Positions 16,532-25,084 are shown, counted from the first letter of the stretch. The stretch is 64,000 bases of DNA from Propionibacterium australiense (GCF_003666605.1 NZ_RCIV01000005.1:62001-126000); one strand, 5' to 3'. A program made the numbers and translations. The notes: generated by a model from the letters alone, not told the origin.

Positions 16532-16981
16532 TCAGTGGGCCGGTTCCCTCCCCGAGACGAAGGTCGCCGAGACGGGCAGCAGGGGCTCGTACAGGGTGAA
16601 CACCCCGTTCCGCACGGGCGATTCGACTCCGCGGTCGATCTGGCCGTCGTCGCCCCATGGGAGGCTGGTGCTCACCCGCACCCTGATCTTCCGCGGGGCC
16701 GGGTAGCCCGGGGGCGGCTCGTCGTCAGACAGTTCACCGACGATGCCCTCCTCGCCGTCGACGCGGACCCTCAGCAGCCTGGTCGGGTCGGTGTCCCACG
16801 CCCACAGGTGCGAGTAGGGCGGCGCCTGGTTGGGGCATGGCTCCCCGACATGGAAACCGTTGTAGTCGGCCCAGGCGCAGCGCGTGTCCGCCAGCAGCTC
16901 GACGATCTGCTTCCATGGCAGGCGGCCGTGGCCCGTCAGGTACATGTCGTGGATCTTCACGGGGCTCTCGTCGCCGCTCAT
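16532..16981 (-). CDS. Small type III-D-associated protein, possibly Csx19
   Basis: A 149-residue protein between the double RAMP and the cas6 fragment, overlapping the former by 4 bp. It is rich in Trp and acidic residues: WADYNGFHVGEP, HLWAWD, LLRVRVDGEEGIVGEL, then a basic strand RKIRVRVSTSLPWG. Csx19 (TIGR03984) is a protein of about this size found only in type III-D loci, and this position and length suit it, but I cannot see a diagnostic motif. The part from residue 105 on is less typical. Function of Csx19 is a subunit or accessory of the III-D effector. Confidence 0.45.
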   Translation of the reverse strand: MSGDESPVKIHDMYLTGHGRLPWKQIVELLADTRCAWADYNGFHVGEPCPNQAPPYSHLWAWDTDPTRLLRVRVDGEEGIVGELSDDEPPPGYPAPRKIRVRVSTSLPWGDDGQIDRGVESPVRNGVFTLYEPLLPVSATFVSGREPAH

Positions 16982-18456
16982 GAGGCGGCCTCCTTCTCGG
17001 TGGGCGCAGGAATCGGGTCGAGGTCGCCGAGGTCGATCCGCTCGCCGCCGACCATCACGGAGTCGACTTTGGCGGTGCCGTAGCCGGCCGCCCCCTCTGG
17101 GCCGACGCCGATGAGACCGTCGTCAAGGTCGCGCAGGGAGTGCAGCAGAGCCTGGCCGACCCACTCGTCGCCGGGCGACGGGCTGAGTGCGGCGGCGAGT
17201 GGGTTGACGTCGACGACGAGGCGCAGCCGCACGTCCTGCAGGTACAGCTGCGGCCACAGCGCGCCGTCACGCACCCCGCCGGTGAAGCGGTCGATGGCGA
17301 TGCGCTGGCGTGTCCGGACCTCGTGCTGGCCGCTGCCTGTGAACTCGAAGGGCGAGTCGGCGAATGCCACGACGCCGGGCCTTTCGGTCGAACCGAAGAA
17401 ACGGCACACCGCGCAGTGGCCGCAACCGGTCCACTGCTCGTCGCCGGTGTCGGGGTCGCCCCCGTCGGCGCCTTGCGTGCCGACCTCGCGGTGTCTCGTA
17501 TCGGTCTCGGGGCCGTCCCCGCCGGTCTCGTCCCTCCCGGCCCCGCACACCACGTGGCCGAGCGAACGTCCGATGTACTCGACGCGCGAGCGCAGCAGCC
17601 CTTTCCACGAGCTGCCGTGGATACGGTCTGCCTGGACATCGGGTACCGCCAAGAAGTCCACCGCGAGTTCCGCGGTGAGGAACGGCTGGTCGCCGTGGCC
17701 CTGGTCGCTGCGTTGGTGCAGCAGGGCCTTGATGACATGGTCCAGGTACGGGGGCATTGTCCGGTTCCCGCTCTCGATGGACACGCTCTCTGCGCCCTGC
17801 AGCAGGGCGTCGGCCCGCTTGGCGGGAGCAGGTCTCTCGTCATCCTGCCCGTCGGGTCCTCCACCCGTGGCGCTGACCAGGGCCATCAGGTCACCGGGGT
17901 CATCGAGGTCGAGGGTGCGGTGCACCAGCTCGGTGATCCTGGCCCGCCCCATACCGATCGACGCGCCGCCGCCGACCCTGGGACGCCAGGCCCTCAGCGC
18001 CTCCAGCAGCGGCTCGATGACCTGTTCACCGGGCTCGTGCTCACGGCGCAGATAGACCAGCACCTCGGTCTTCGTGTTCTCGGGCGGCACGACCTCCTCG
18101 ACTCGGTACAGGGCCCGTTCGGACGCCGAACCGCGCGTCCGGTCGATGCGGTTGCGCTGCCGCTGCGTGATCTCGGCGCCGCGCACCACCGTGCCGAGCA
18201 CCCACCACGGTGACGCGGACAGTTTCGTCTTGTTGTTGCCGGTGGACTCGGTGCTCAGCTCGGGGCCGAACAGCTGTTCCCGGAGCTCTTTGGCCACCGC
18301 ATGGCGCAGCGAACCGGCGATGCTCGAGCCCGGCACCACCGGCGCGCCGCCCGGGGCGGTGAGGGTGCTCACCGTGTCGGCCCCCGACGAGTCCCACGCC
18401 CCGATCCGCCAGCTCGACTCCAGCTGCAACGTGACTCGCACATAGGTACGCTTCAT
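16978..18456 (-). CDS. Double RAMP (Cas7-like) fusion protein of a type III effector
   Basis: 492 residues made of two RAMP modules. The first has VPGSSIAGSLRHAVAKEL near residue 40 and a glycine-rich loop VGGGASIGMGRARI near 165. The second has HGSSWKGLLRSRVEYI near residue 285, CGHCAVCRFFGS near 345 (cysteines probably bind zinc), an RTRQRIAIDRFTGG segment near 385 and a second glycine-rich loop GPEGAAGYGTAKV near 450. Such proteins form the Cas7 backbone that holds crRNA and, when the catalytic Asp is present, cuts target RNA. Fusion of two Cas7 units is a known trend in III-D and III-E systems. It overlaps neighbours by 4 bp at both ends. Confidence 0.75.
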   Translation of the reverse strand: MKRTYVRVTLQLESSWRIGAWDSSGADTVSTLTAPGGAPVVPGSSIAGSLRHAVAKELREQLFGPELSTESTGNNKTKLSASPWWVLGTVVRGAEITQRQRNRIDRTRGSASERALYRVEEVVPPENTKTEVLVYLRREHEPGEQVIEPLLEALRAWRPRVGGGASIGMGRARITELVHRTLDLDDPGDLMALVSATGGGPDGQDDERPAPAKRADALLQGAESVSIESGNRTMPPYLDHVIKALLHQRSDQGHGDQPFLTAELAVDFLAVPDVQADRIHGSSWKGLLRSRVEYIGRSLGHVVCGAGRDETGGDGPETDTRHREVGTQGADGGDPDTGDEQWTGCGHCAVCRFFGSTERPGVVAFADSPFEFTGSGQHEVRTRQRIAIDRFTGGVRDGALWPQLYLQDVRLRLVVDVNPLAAALSPSPGDEWVGQALLHSLRDLDDGLIGVGPEGAAGYGTAKVDSVMVGGERIDLGDLDPIPAPTEKEAAS

Positions 18457-19820
18457 CGCCCGGCCTCCTTCGTGATCGCGGTGGCGACCGCGTTGCGGAT
18501 GCCGTTCGGGATGGTCCTCAGCAGTTCTTCGACGCCGACCAGTTCACGCCCGCCCGCGGGTTGCTGGTGCTCGCCCACGGCACTGGACTGTTTGCTGATG
18601 CCGTCCCGTTGCGCGTCGGTCAGCTGGCGTGCGATCGGCTCGCCGGTGTGCTTGTTCACGACGAGATGGATGTCCTTGTTCTGCCCGGCCCGGAAACGGC
18701 GCAGCTGGTCGGCGAACCATTTCTTCTGCGCCGGTTCGAGTTGCAGCTCTTTGATCGCGGCCAGCCATTTCTTGGCCCCGTCGTCCCTGGCTTGTTGCGG
18801 CGTGTTCAGCAATGATGATGCCGTTCGCGGTGTCTCGGTGACCGGACGCCAGGGCTGGGCCATGACCTCGACCCAGCCGTAGCCCTCGTTGCGGCGCAGC
18901 CCCAGGCCCTTGTCGAGCAGTTCGCGGAGTTTTCCGGGGTCGAAGCCGGTCAGTACGGCGACCGCGCCCGATACCAGGGCGATCTCGGCGGGTTTGGGCA
19001 GCCCGGAGGCGGCATGCCAGCCACTCGCCAGTCCGCTCTCGGCCCGGGAGGCCCACAGGCGCCCCTCGTCGGGACGAACACCGGCGACGCATTCGAGGGC
19101 GCTGGCAAGGTCGGTGGACGGGAAACCGGCGTCGTCGACGAGGATGGTCGGGCTGATGGTGCGCACGACGACCCGCCCCTGTTCGTCGCCGGTGAGCCCG
19201 GGCGGCCCATCGGGGTCGTGCCGGATGTCCACCGTGCAGCGCCCCATCACGGTGCCGCGGCCACCGAAGTAGGCGAGACGGAGCTGCTCGAGTTTTTCCG
19301 TGTCGGTGCCATCGGGCAGCACGATGTGACCGGTGAACACCGTGCCCTTCTCGATCATCTCGCGGGCGAACAGCTGACTCTCGGCCGCCGTGTTGGTCCG
19401 CGGCGCGAGCGCGGTGGTGATACGGGAGAAGATGCCGGAGTGCGTGCAGGCGCCCTTCAAATATTCTCGGCTCGCCTCACAGCGCAGCTTCGAGTCAGCT
19501 ATCGAGCAGTCGGTTTTGAACGCGTGGTCGATGTACTCGGCGTGACCGCTGTCCTTCTTGTGGTATTTGCAGCGGCTCACCGACTGGCTCTGCACCTGCG
19601 CCCAGCTGGGGAAGGCCGGGCTGAAGCGCCCGCGCTCGAAGATCGCGCTGAACCCCTCGTCGATGGGTTCGCCGTTTCGCAGCCACGCTGCGGCGAGGGC
19701 GCCGCGGAGCACCGAGCCGGGCAGAAACGGGTGCGTATGGGTGAGATAGGCGCGTTCGCCTCCGGTGCCGAACGAGGTCCGCTGCTGCGAGGTGATCTTC
19801 ACCGTGAACCACTCAGCCAT
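18453..19820 (-). CDS. csx10: Csx10-like (Cas5-group) RAMP protein
   Basis: 455 residues from ATG 19820, which overlaps the Csm3-like gene by 8 bp. The N-terminal RAMP core matches Csx10: FLPGSVLRGALAAAWL near residue 35, FERGRFSPAFP, spaced cysteines, THSGIFSRITTAL, and ALAPRTNTAAESQLFAREMI. A glycine-rich GGRGTVMGRCTV follows near residue 195 and RRNEGYGWVEV near 325. Csx10 is the Cas5-like subunit that defines subtype III-D and binds the crRNA 5' handle. About the last 110 residues (QQARDDGAKKWLAAIKEL onward) form a polar, helical extension after the final RAMP loop. I would trust Csx10 family membership, less so exact homology of the tail. Confidence 0.75.
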   Translation of the reverse strand: MAEWFTVKITSQQRTSFGTGGERAYLTHTHPFLPGSVLRGALAAAWLRNGEPIDEGFSAIFERGRFSPAFPSWAQVQSQSVSRCKYHKKDSGHAEYIDHAFKTDCSIADSKLRCEASREYLKGACTHSGIFSRITTALAPRTNTAAESQLFAREMIEKGTVFTGHIVLPDGTDTEKLEQLRLAYFGGRGTVMGRCTVDIRHDPDGPPGLTGDEQGRVVVRTISPTILVDDAGFPSTDLASALECVAGVRPDEGRLWASRAESGLASGWHAASGLPKPAEIALVSGAVAVLTGFDPGKLRELLDKGLGLRRNEGYGWVEVMAQPWRPVTETPRTASSLLNTPQQARDDGAKKWLAAIKELQLEPAQKKWFADQLRRFRAGQNKDIHLVVNKHTGEPIARQLTDAQRDGISKQSSAVGEHQQPAGGRELVGVEELLRTIPNGIRNAVATAITKEAGR

Positions 19821-20535
19821 CTGATGCCGCCTCCTTGGCGTGCTGACCGGCCATGATCTGCCGGACGATCTCAAGGTCCTCCTTGATCGGGCGCTGCGGA
19901 TCGGGAAGGAATTCCACCCAACCCATGCCACGGGTCTTGCGCTGGCCCACCTTGTCGACAAGCCGTGCCGCAACGCTGATGAGCGCCAGGTGGGCTTGCC
20001 GCACCATTTCGGGGTCCTGCTGCCACGACTCGGGCAGGCCGGACGCGCAGAGCCGGTCGCGCTGGAAGAGTCGTAGCGTGGCGGTGCCGATCCAGGCCTC
20101 CTCCTTCACGAGCAGGGCCCCGTCGACGATCGAGCCGGTGTCGTCCAGCCGCAGGCTGGCTCGCGAGGTCACCTCAAGGGCATGCCGGTTCGTGTTCGGC
20201 TCAGCGGCGTTCTGCCCCTCGCCGGGGCCGGAGGGCCTGCCCGCGTCGCCCCGGCGTTCGTCGTGGATGTCGATGTCGAAGTTCCAGGGGCACTGCCTTC
20301 CGCTCGGTCCACCGAAGACGGCCGTGACGAAGGGATGATCATCCTTGGCGGAGATGTCTTCGCCCTTCTTCGTGGGAGCGAGCAGAAGGCGTGCCTCGTC
20401 GCGCAGCACGCCCTTGATGCCGCTGGCGGTGAGCGGCGCCTTGTCGTCGATCACCTCATCGAGCCCGTTTGTGGCGTACCCGGTGCCCATACGGACACTG
20501 CTCCCGAAGGCCAGCTTCATGGTCAGGTCAATCAT
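19813..20535 (-). CDS. Csm3-like Cas7 RAMP protein
   Basis: 240 residues. SSVRMGTGYATNGLDEVIDDKAPLTASGIKGVLRDEARLL contains the RAMP helix motif and, in NGLDEVID, an Asp at the place of the catalytic Asp of Csm3, so backbone RNase activity is plausible. HPFVTAVFGG and the glycine-rich KTRGMGWVEF near residue 205 complete the fold. ATG 20535 overlaps the cas10 stop (ATGA); a GTG nine bases upstream is a less likely start. It forms the repeated backbone of type III complexes and cuts target RNA at 6-nt steps in known relatives. Confidence 0.8.
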   Translation of the reverse strand: MIDLTMKLAFGSSVRMGTGYATNGLDEVIDDKAPLTASGIKGVLRDEARLLLAPTKKGEDISAKDDHPFVTAVFGGPSGRQCPWNFDIDIHDERRGDAGRPSGPGEGQNAAEPNTNRHALEVTSRASLRLDDTGSIVDGALLVKEEAWIGTATLRLFQRDRLCASGLPESWQQDPEMVRQAHLALISVAARLVDKVGQRKTRGMGWVEFLPDPQRPIKEDLEIVRQIMAGQHAKEAASDG

Positions 20536-22091
20536 CGCCACCACCTGCCGATCGAGATGAGGTCATTGATGAGTGTGGTCTGCTCATCGGTGATTCCCTT
20601 CGGATCTGAGACGTGGAGGAGGCGGAGAAGAGTTTTGACCTCGGGCATGCGGCAGGTCAGATGGTCCAACAGCGTGCCGCGACTGTCTCGATCGCCGGCG
20701 AGGGCACGAACCAGGGCTGTCTCGCCATGGGCGGTCATGTCGCTTCGCAGGTGGCGGAGGGCCTTCTCGCACCTGCTGAGCCGATCGAGCGTCCACGGGT
20801 CGTGGGTATTCGGGTCGAGCCCGTCGTGGGTGACGTCGAGCCACGCGAAGCTCCAGTCCTTGCCGTGCACCGCCGACTTGGCGTTCCGCATGAGCACTTC
20901 GGCCAGTTCCACTTGGTTCGCGAACGGGTACTCCGCCTTGCAGATCACCATGCCAGCCGACATGCTCAACGGCTGCCCATGCTTTTCACTCAGCTCGGTG
21001 AGGGAGCCCTTGAGTATGTCAAGGAAACTTCTGAGGAAACGCCAGGCGCGGGGTGCCGTGACGCTGACGAGCACGTCATCACCGCCGTTGATGTGAGGGA
21101 CGACAGGGCAGACCTTTTCGCCGCTGGCCAAGATCTGCTTGGTGGCTTCGAGGAGGGCTTCCGAGGTGCCCTTCTTGATTGTCTTGGAAACCTCGCGGAC
21201 GTCTTTCGTCGAGTCACCGTCGCCGGCATGGTCTGCGGCATTGGTGAGAAGATCATTGAAGAGAGCGCCCATACCATTGCCGTCGGCGAAGATGAGAGCG
21301 GTGTGGTTCCCCTCGTGGGTGCGACCACGCAGCTGATTGCCGCCACGCGTGTTATCGGGCTGTAGGGCACCAAGCTGCCCGAGGTCTTCGAAGTGCTCGC
21401 TGAATGTCAGTCCCTCATATTCGGGTGCGGCGCGGAGCCTGCGCAGGAGCCAGCCCTCAGTGGTGAAACGAGTTGGAATGTCCCCGGTCCGGTCATCGGC
21501 CTTGCTGTGACTGGTGAGAGTGCGCTTCCGCCATCTGTCTTCTGCGCCGTGGTGACTGCTGCAGTCATTGCACAGCCGTAATTCCTTGTCGTCGTGGTCC
21601 TTGAATATCCCGGCGGCGGGATCCAGCCGGCATTCGTCGCACAGGCGGGCCGCCGGGAACTCGGTGGCGAGCGGATACCACGTCATGCTGCTCCAGCTGT
21701 CAAGATTTCTGGAGAGCTCGGCATAGCTCTTATCGCTCTGTATGTGGCTGATCTTGATGGTGACGCCGGGAAGTCGCTCACGGATCTTTGCGGCCAGTGC
21801 AGTGGCTGCCTCAACCACCTGCTTCGCATCGGTGGCGGCGCCGGGTTTGGAGCACAGGCTCACGACCCCGTCGATGTCAAGACCTTCTGGATTGATCTCG
21901 ACTCCGGGATGGCAGCCGAGAATCTTGGTGACGGTCAGTTCCGTGTCCGCCGGGCGATCTGGCGAAGACTTCTCGGGCAGGGCCGTGAGTTGCACCAACT
22001 CCTCTGAGGCCCCACGCCTGCCCCACAAGGATCGGGAGCGGGCCAGATAGGTCTGGATGCGTTGGAGGCCGACGGTGGCATAGGTGGTCAT
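20532..22091 (-). CDS. cas10: Cas10, HD-less, with intact GGDD cyclase motif
   Basis: 519 residues, the large subunit of a type III effector. It starts directly in the Palm1 domain (VGLQRIQTYLARSRSLWGRRGASEEL, residues 7-32), so the N-terminal HD DNase of many Cas10 proteins is absent. A zinc ribbon follows (Cys151, Cys154, Cys174, Cys177). Palm2 carries ADGNGMG (269-275) and NGGDDVLVSV with GGDD at 336-339, the residues that make cyclic oligoadenylates from ATP. A helical C-terminal domain ends the protein. It overlaps the upstream RAMP gene by 4 bp. Signalling rather than DNA cutting is the expected output. Asn replaces the second acidic residue often seen in the D-x-D Palm2 motif. Confidence 0.88.
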   Translation of the reverse strand: MTTYATVGLQRIQTYLARSRSLWGRRGASEELVQLTALPEKSSPDRPADTELTVTKILGCHPGVEINPEGLDIDGVVSLCSKPGAATDAKQVVEAATALAAKIRERLPGVTIKISHIQSDKSYAELSRNLDSWSSMTWYPLATEFPAARLCDECRLDPAAGIFKDHDDKELRLCNDCSSHHGAEDRWRKRTLTSHSKADDRTGDIPTRFTTEGWLLRRLRAAPEYEGLTFSEHFEDLGQLGALQPDNTRGGNQLRGRTHEGNHTALIFADGNGMGALFNDLLTNAADHAGDGDSTKDVREVSKTIKKGTSEALLEATKQILASGEKVCPVVPHINGGDDVLVSVTAPRAWRFLRSFLDILKGSLTELSEKHGQPLSMSAGMVICKAEYPFANQVELAEVLMRNAKSAVHGKDWSFAWLDVTHDGLDPNTHDPWTLDRLSRCEKALRHLRSDMTAHGETALVRALAGDRDSRGTLLDHLTCRMPEVKTLLRLLHVSDPKGITDEQTTLINDLISIGRWWR

Positions 22092-24565
22092 CGGCGTCTC
22101 CTTCCCTTGGTGTTGTTCTTCTTTTGATTCGAGGAATCTTTTTGTGAAGCACCTGTTGGAAGGTATTGGTTATCGTCCATGGCATCGGGTAACGGGGTGA
22201 GGCCATTGGGGGGTCGCCCGCCTGAGTTACTCGCGAACCATTGGAATGACTGATCGAATTCCTCTTTTTCTTCCCTGTTATTTCTTTTCTTGAAATTGCC
22301 GATAGGTGGATACCAGATACGATCGTCGGCGACGTATTGCGGATGTGCCATGAGAACGCGCCTGAGGTAGTTATGTACGCACTTGAGTTCATCAGGGATA
22401 TGGGAACTGATTGCGCTGATCAGTTCCTCGGTTGTGGTGGGTACATCTTCGACTGTGTCATATCTGCCATGGGCGGTTTGTACATGTAAGTTGGTGATTT
22501 CAGGTTGGGCGCTGCCATAACCAAGAGGCTTACTGCGGCCAAGATGTATCCAATACTCGTTCTGCTGTTTGTCTTGGGAAGTGTTCGTGGTGTTGAAGAA
22601 CGTGCCAGGATCGGCGGCCGCAAGCAGCCAACCCAGTTGTTCGCGTGTAAGATTGTCGAAGGACACCTTTGTCTCAAGCACGATTTCCCGTGCAATCTTG
22701 ATGCTGCCGTCAGAGGCCTCTTTGGACCGGCTGGTTTGACGATTCGGCTCATCTCTGTCCGTCTGGCCGTGCCAGTAGTACTTGCGACCACGAATTTTCC
22801 GGGGCTTGGGTTTGTCGCTGTCAGAGCCCCAGTGGGCGTGGGGAATGTCGTTCGAAGTCTTATTTGAATCGCTGGGTCCGGGCTCGAGATAGAAACCACC
22901 AGAGCTTGGCTTGGGGGAACGGAGTGGCGGGATGTCGATTTGATCGGGTGAAATTGATCCAGCGCTGTACGCCCAGCCGACTCGCACGTGTGAGGCGTAC
23001 CCAGCTTGCTCGACGGATGGCTTCTTCTTTTCCGGGGTGCGTGTGTCGACTGAGCCGAATACGGCGCAACTCGGGCACAGGGACTTGGGGTCGTGGCAGG
23101 GCTTGAAGTCCTTGTTCATTCTGTCGCCGACGGAGTACTCGCCAGGGTATCGCCATATGGTTGCCATCTTGAGTCGATCGTTCGAGTCGAGCCAGACGGT
23201 GTCTCCATTTGACAGCAAGGCATTGGCCTTATGGCGTTTACCTATGCATTCAGGTTCTTCTCCCAAGGACTTTTGAAATTTAACGCAGTCCCATTCCCCT
23301 GGTCGTGGTGAACTGGGTGAACTTTGGTTGGAGTTGTCCTCTCCGGTCATATCCTCAGAACCTGCGCACATCAGCTTGAACTGTTCCCAGTTTTCCTGGG
23401 TTATGGTGATAAGTTTTTCACCGGTGAGGCGACCCGCGGCAATGAAATAACTCCTGGTGGGATGCTTTTTGCTTGGTCTTGGTCGTGCTCCTGCTTCTGA
23501 CAGGTGGAGCACCCAGTCATCTCCTGCTGAGGCCGCATCTTCGTCTGTGATTTCGTAGCGTTTGGCATGGCTGGCGTAGTTACGGGTTTTCGCATTGAGG
23601 TTTACTCGGGAACCAGAATATAGCTCATCCGCACTGATGACCTTGTGGATGACGGATGACTCGACCCAGCAGAGTTTTTCGGTTGGTTCCACCTTTGTGA
23701 TGGCGCCGGTCACCGGGTTTACTTCACGTACCACGGCGAGTCGGTGCTCTTGGGCGCCCACACTCATTGGTTCGCGGTGTACTGGAAGATATTCATCATC
23801 GAGGATGCGCAGGCAGCTGCCGGTCAATGACTCATGAAGGTTTCGTAATGCGCCCCGCAGTGCTGAACCGGGGTATCGGATTGAGCCATCCTTCGTGATC
23901 GGCAGATCTTCTACTGGGTACACCAGTGGAGTCTTGAAGGTGAGCCGCCAAGTGAACCAGCCTGATACTGCATCCAGTTTGAGGGCCTCGTGCCCCTTGG
24001 GTTTGCTTCGTCTGATCTGTTCTGGAAGTGGTACGAACGTGTAGGGATTGATGAAATGATCGCCCTGGTCATGGCGGTTCTTGATTGCTTCTGCCGCGGC
24101 TCGTTCTCGTTGGGCTTGCTTGCGTTGCTCGTTTTTGATTTTCTTTTGCGCTCTGTCTTGGCGCCACTGCTCTCGACCGCCTTCGTTGATCCAGATCAAG
24201 GTTCGAGGACCGGTGGGGGTACAAGATACCACGATATTTTTATCAGTGGCTAGCGCATTTTGTTCAGACTCATCAAGGCTCGGACAATTGCACTCAAACC
24301 ACTGATCTTCGATACGAATCTGAAGATGGTTGTTGTCGTAATTCCTGGCTTTCTGATGCAAGGCGGGAAGGGGGTGTATTTCCTCAAAGTTGGTGAACAG
24401 GAAATAGTTTCCCTTGTCGATCGATGCATGGGTTTCATCTGCGCACATCTCGAAATATGCAGAGGTATCTGTGTCGGATGTGAACTTGCCGCCTGCGCCA
24501 TCGTTGTACGGGGCTGTCAGCCAGTTCCCGTCCTTGTTCCACATGATGAAGTCGGAATCAGACAT
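22088..24565 (-). CDS. TIGR03986-like RAMP protein with N-terminal extension
   Basis: First gene of the type III operon, 825 residues. Residues 171-260 begin the RAMP core (FINPYTFVPLP, then IRYPGSALRGALRNLHESL). A zinc-type CPSCAVFGS lies near 500 and the glycine-rich loop HLGRSKPLGYGSA near 690. These fit the TIGR03986 family of CRISPR-associated RAMPs. Residues 1-130 are an unrecognised domain, and 131-165 a highly charged helix. The C-terminus is Lys/Arg/Asn-rich. ATG 24565 is favoured by AAAGG 8 bases upstream; ATG 24580 (MKGTI) has no such site. Base composition is visibly less GC-rich than the rest of the window, suggesting transfer. Confidence 0.75.
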   Translation of the reverse strand: MSDSDFIMWNKDGNWLTAPYNDGAGGKFTSDTDTSAYFEMCADETHASIDKGNYFLFTNFEEIHPLPALHQKARNYDNNHLQIRIEDQWFECNCPSLDESEQNALATDKNIVVSCTPTGPRTLIWINEGGREQWRQDRAQKKIKNEQRKQAQRERAAAEAIKNRHDQGDHFINPYTFVPLPEQIRRSKPKGHEALKLDAVSGWFTWRLTFKTPLVYPVEDLPITKDGSIRYPGSALRGALRNLHESLTGSCLRILDDEYLPVHREPMSVGAQEHRLAVVREVNPVTGAITKVEPTEKLCWVESSVIHKVISADELYSGSRVNLNAKTRNYASHAKRYEITDEDAASAGDDWVLHLSEAGARPRPSKKHPTRSYFIAAGRLTGEKLITITQENWEQFKLMCAGSEDMTGEDNSNQSSPSSPRPGEWDCVKFQKSLGEEPECIGKRHKANALLSNGDTVWLDSNDRLKMATIWRYPGEYSVGDRMNKDFKPCHDPKSLCPSCAVFGSVDTRTPEKKKPSVEQAGYASHVRVGWAYSAGSISPDQIDIPPLRSPKPSSGGFYLEPGPSDSNKTSNDIPHAHWGSDSDKPKPRKIRGRKYYWHGQTDRDEPNRQTSRSKEASDGSIKIAREIVLETKVSFDNLTREQLGWLLAAADPGTFFNTTNTSQDKQQNEYWIHLGRSKPLGYGSAQPEITNLHVQTAHGRYDTVEDVPTTTEELISAISSHIPDELKCVHNYLRRVLMAHPQYVADDRIWYPPIGNFKKRNNREEKEEFDQSFQWFASNSGGRPPNGLTPLPDAMDDNQYLPTGASQKDSSNQKKNNTKGRRRR

Positions 24566-25084
24566 GATTGTGCCTTTCATGGTGTGGACGGTTGTTGATC
24601 ATTCGTGCCGTCTGCTCGTTGGCTGTGGCGTGCCTCTTGGCTAATGCGGCATTCATGACCAGCTGCTGGCGAGCCTGTGCCACTCCGGGACATACTCCTG
24701 TTGGGGCGCGTCGATCGTGCGGCGAATTCGGTGGTGTCGACCGGTGTGGGGTGATCGGGATGCTGGGGCTCCGTCGGCGGCATGCCGTGGGGCTGCTCCT
24801 CTGTTGGGGCAGCGGCGGGTTGGGAGCTGGTTGCTGTGGGAGTCTTGCTCGGTCGGTGACGGCCCCGAGAGATGCTGGATCGTGTGCTGGCGAGGTGGCC
24901 ACTTCATCGACGGGCATGAGCGTCATCTCCGGGTACGACTGAGCCCCGGGGTAGCAACACTGCTAGTCGGGGGTGTAACGATGGACAGCAGCACTGTATC
25001 CCCTGTGGTTCCTCGGCGACAATGTCCAGAACCCAATCGGTAGTTCCGCTGGTGGGCGACCATGCGAAGCCCTGTCACGTTCGT

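Larger units (their letters stand above)
15957..16532 (-). pseudogene. cas6: Truncated cas6-like gene; 3' half replaced by palindromic repeats
   Basis: The ATG at 16532 overlaps the preceding gene's TGA, as in a live operon. Residues 1 to about 115 look like the N-terminal half of Cas6, the crRNA endoribonuclease: LHAAFSGWF, then KPYTVSPI near residue 48, EIRVFTVEAEQQLRAAV, and VGSPRSIATSLWDELAAGA. Cas6 normally continues with a second RRM-like domain and a glycine-rich loop. Instead the frame enters two 74-bp palindromic repeats at 16166 and reads a repetitive tail (HPALFVRLCTTNAG twice) until a stop at 15957. crRNA processing by this product is very unlikely. The assignment rests on pattern and operon position. 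Confidence 0.6.

Noticed and set aside
24558-24926. A 122-codon minus-strand frame upstream of the TIGR03986-like gene
   Set aside because: Low-complexity Pro/Arg/His-rich translation, no ribosome-binding site, and an equally long frame exists on the other strand.
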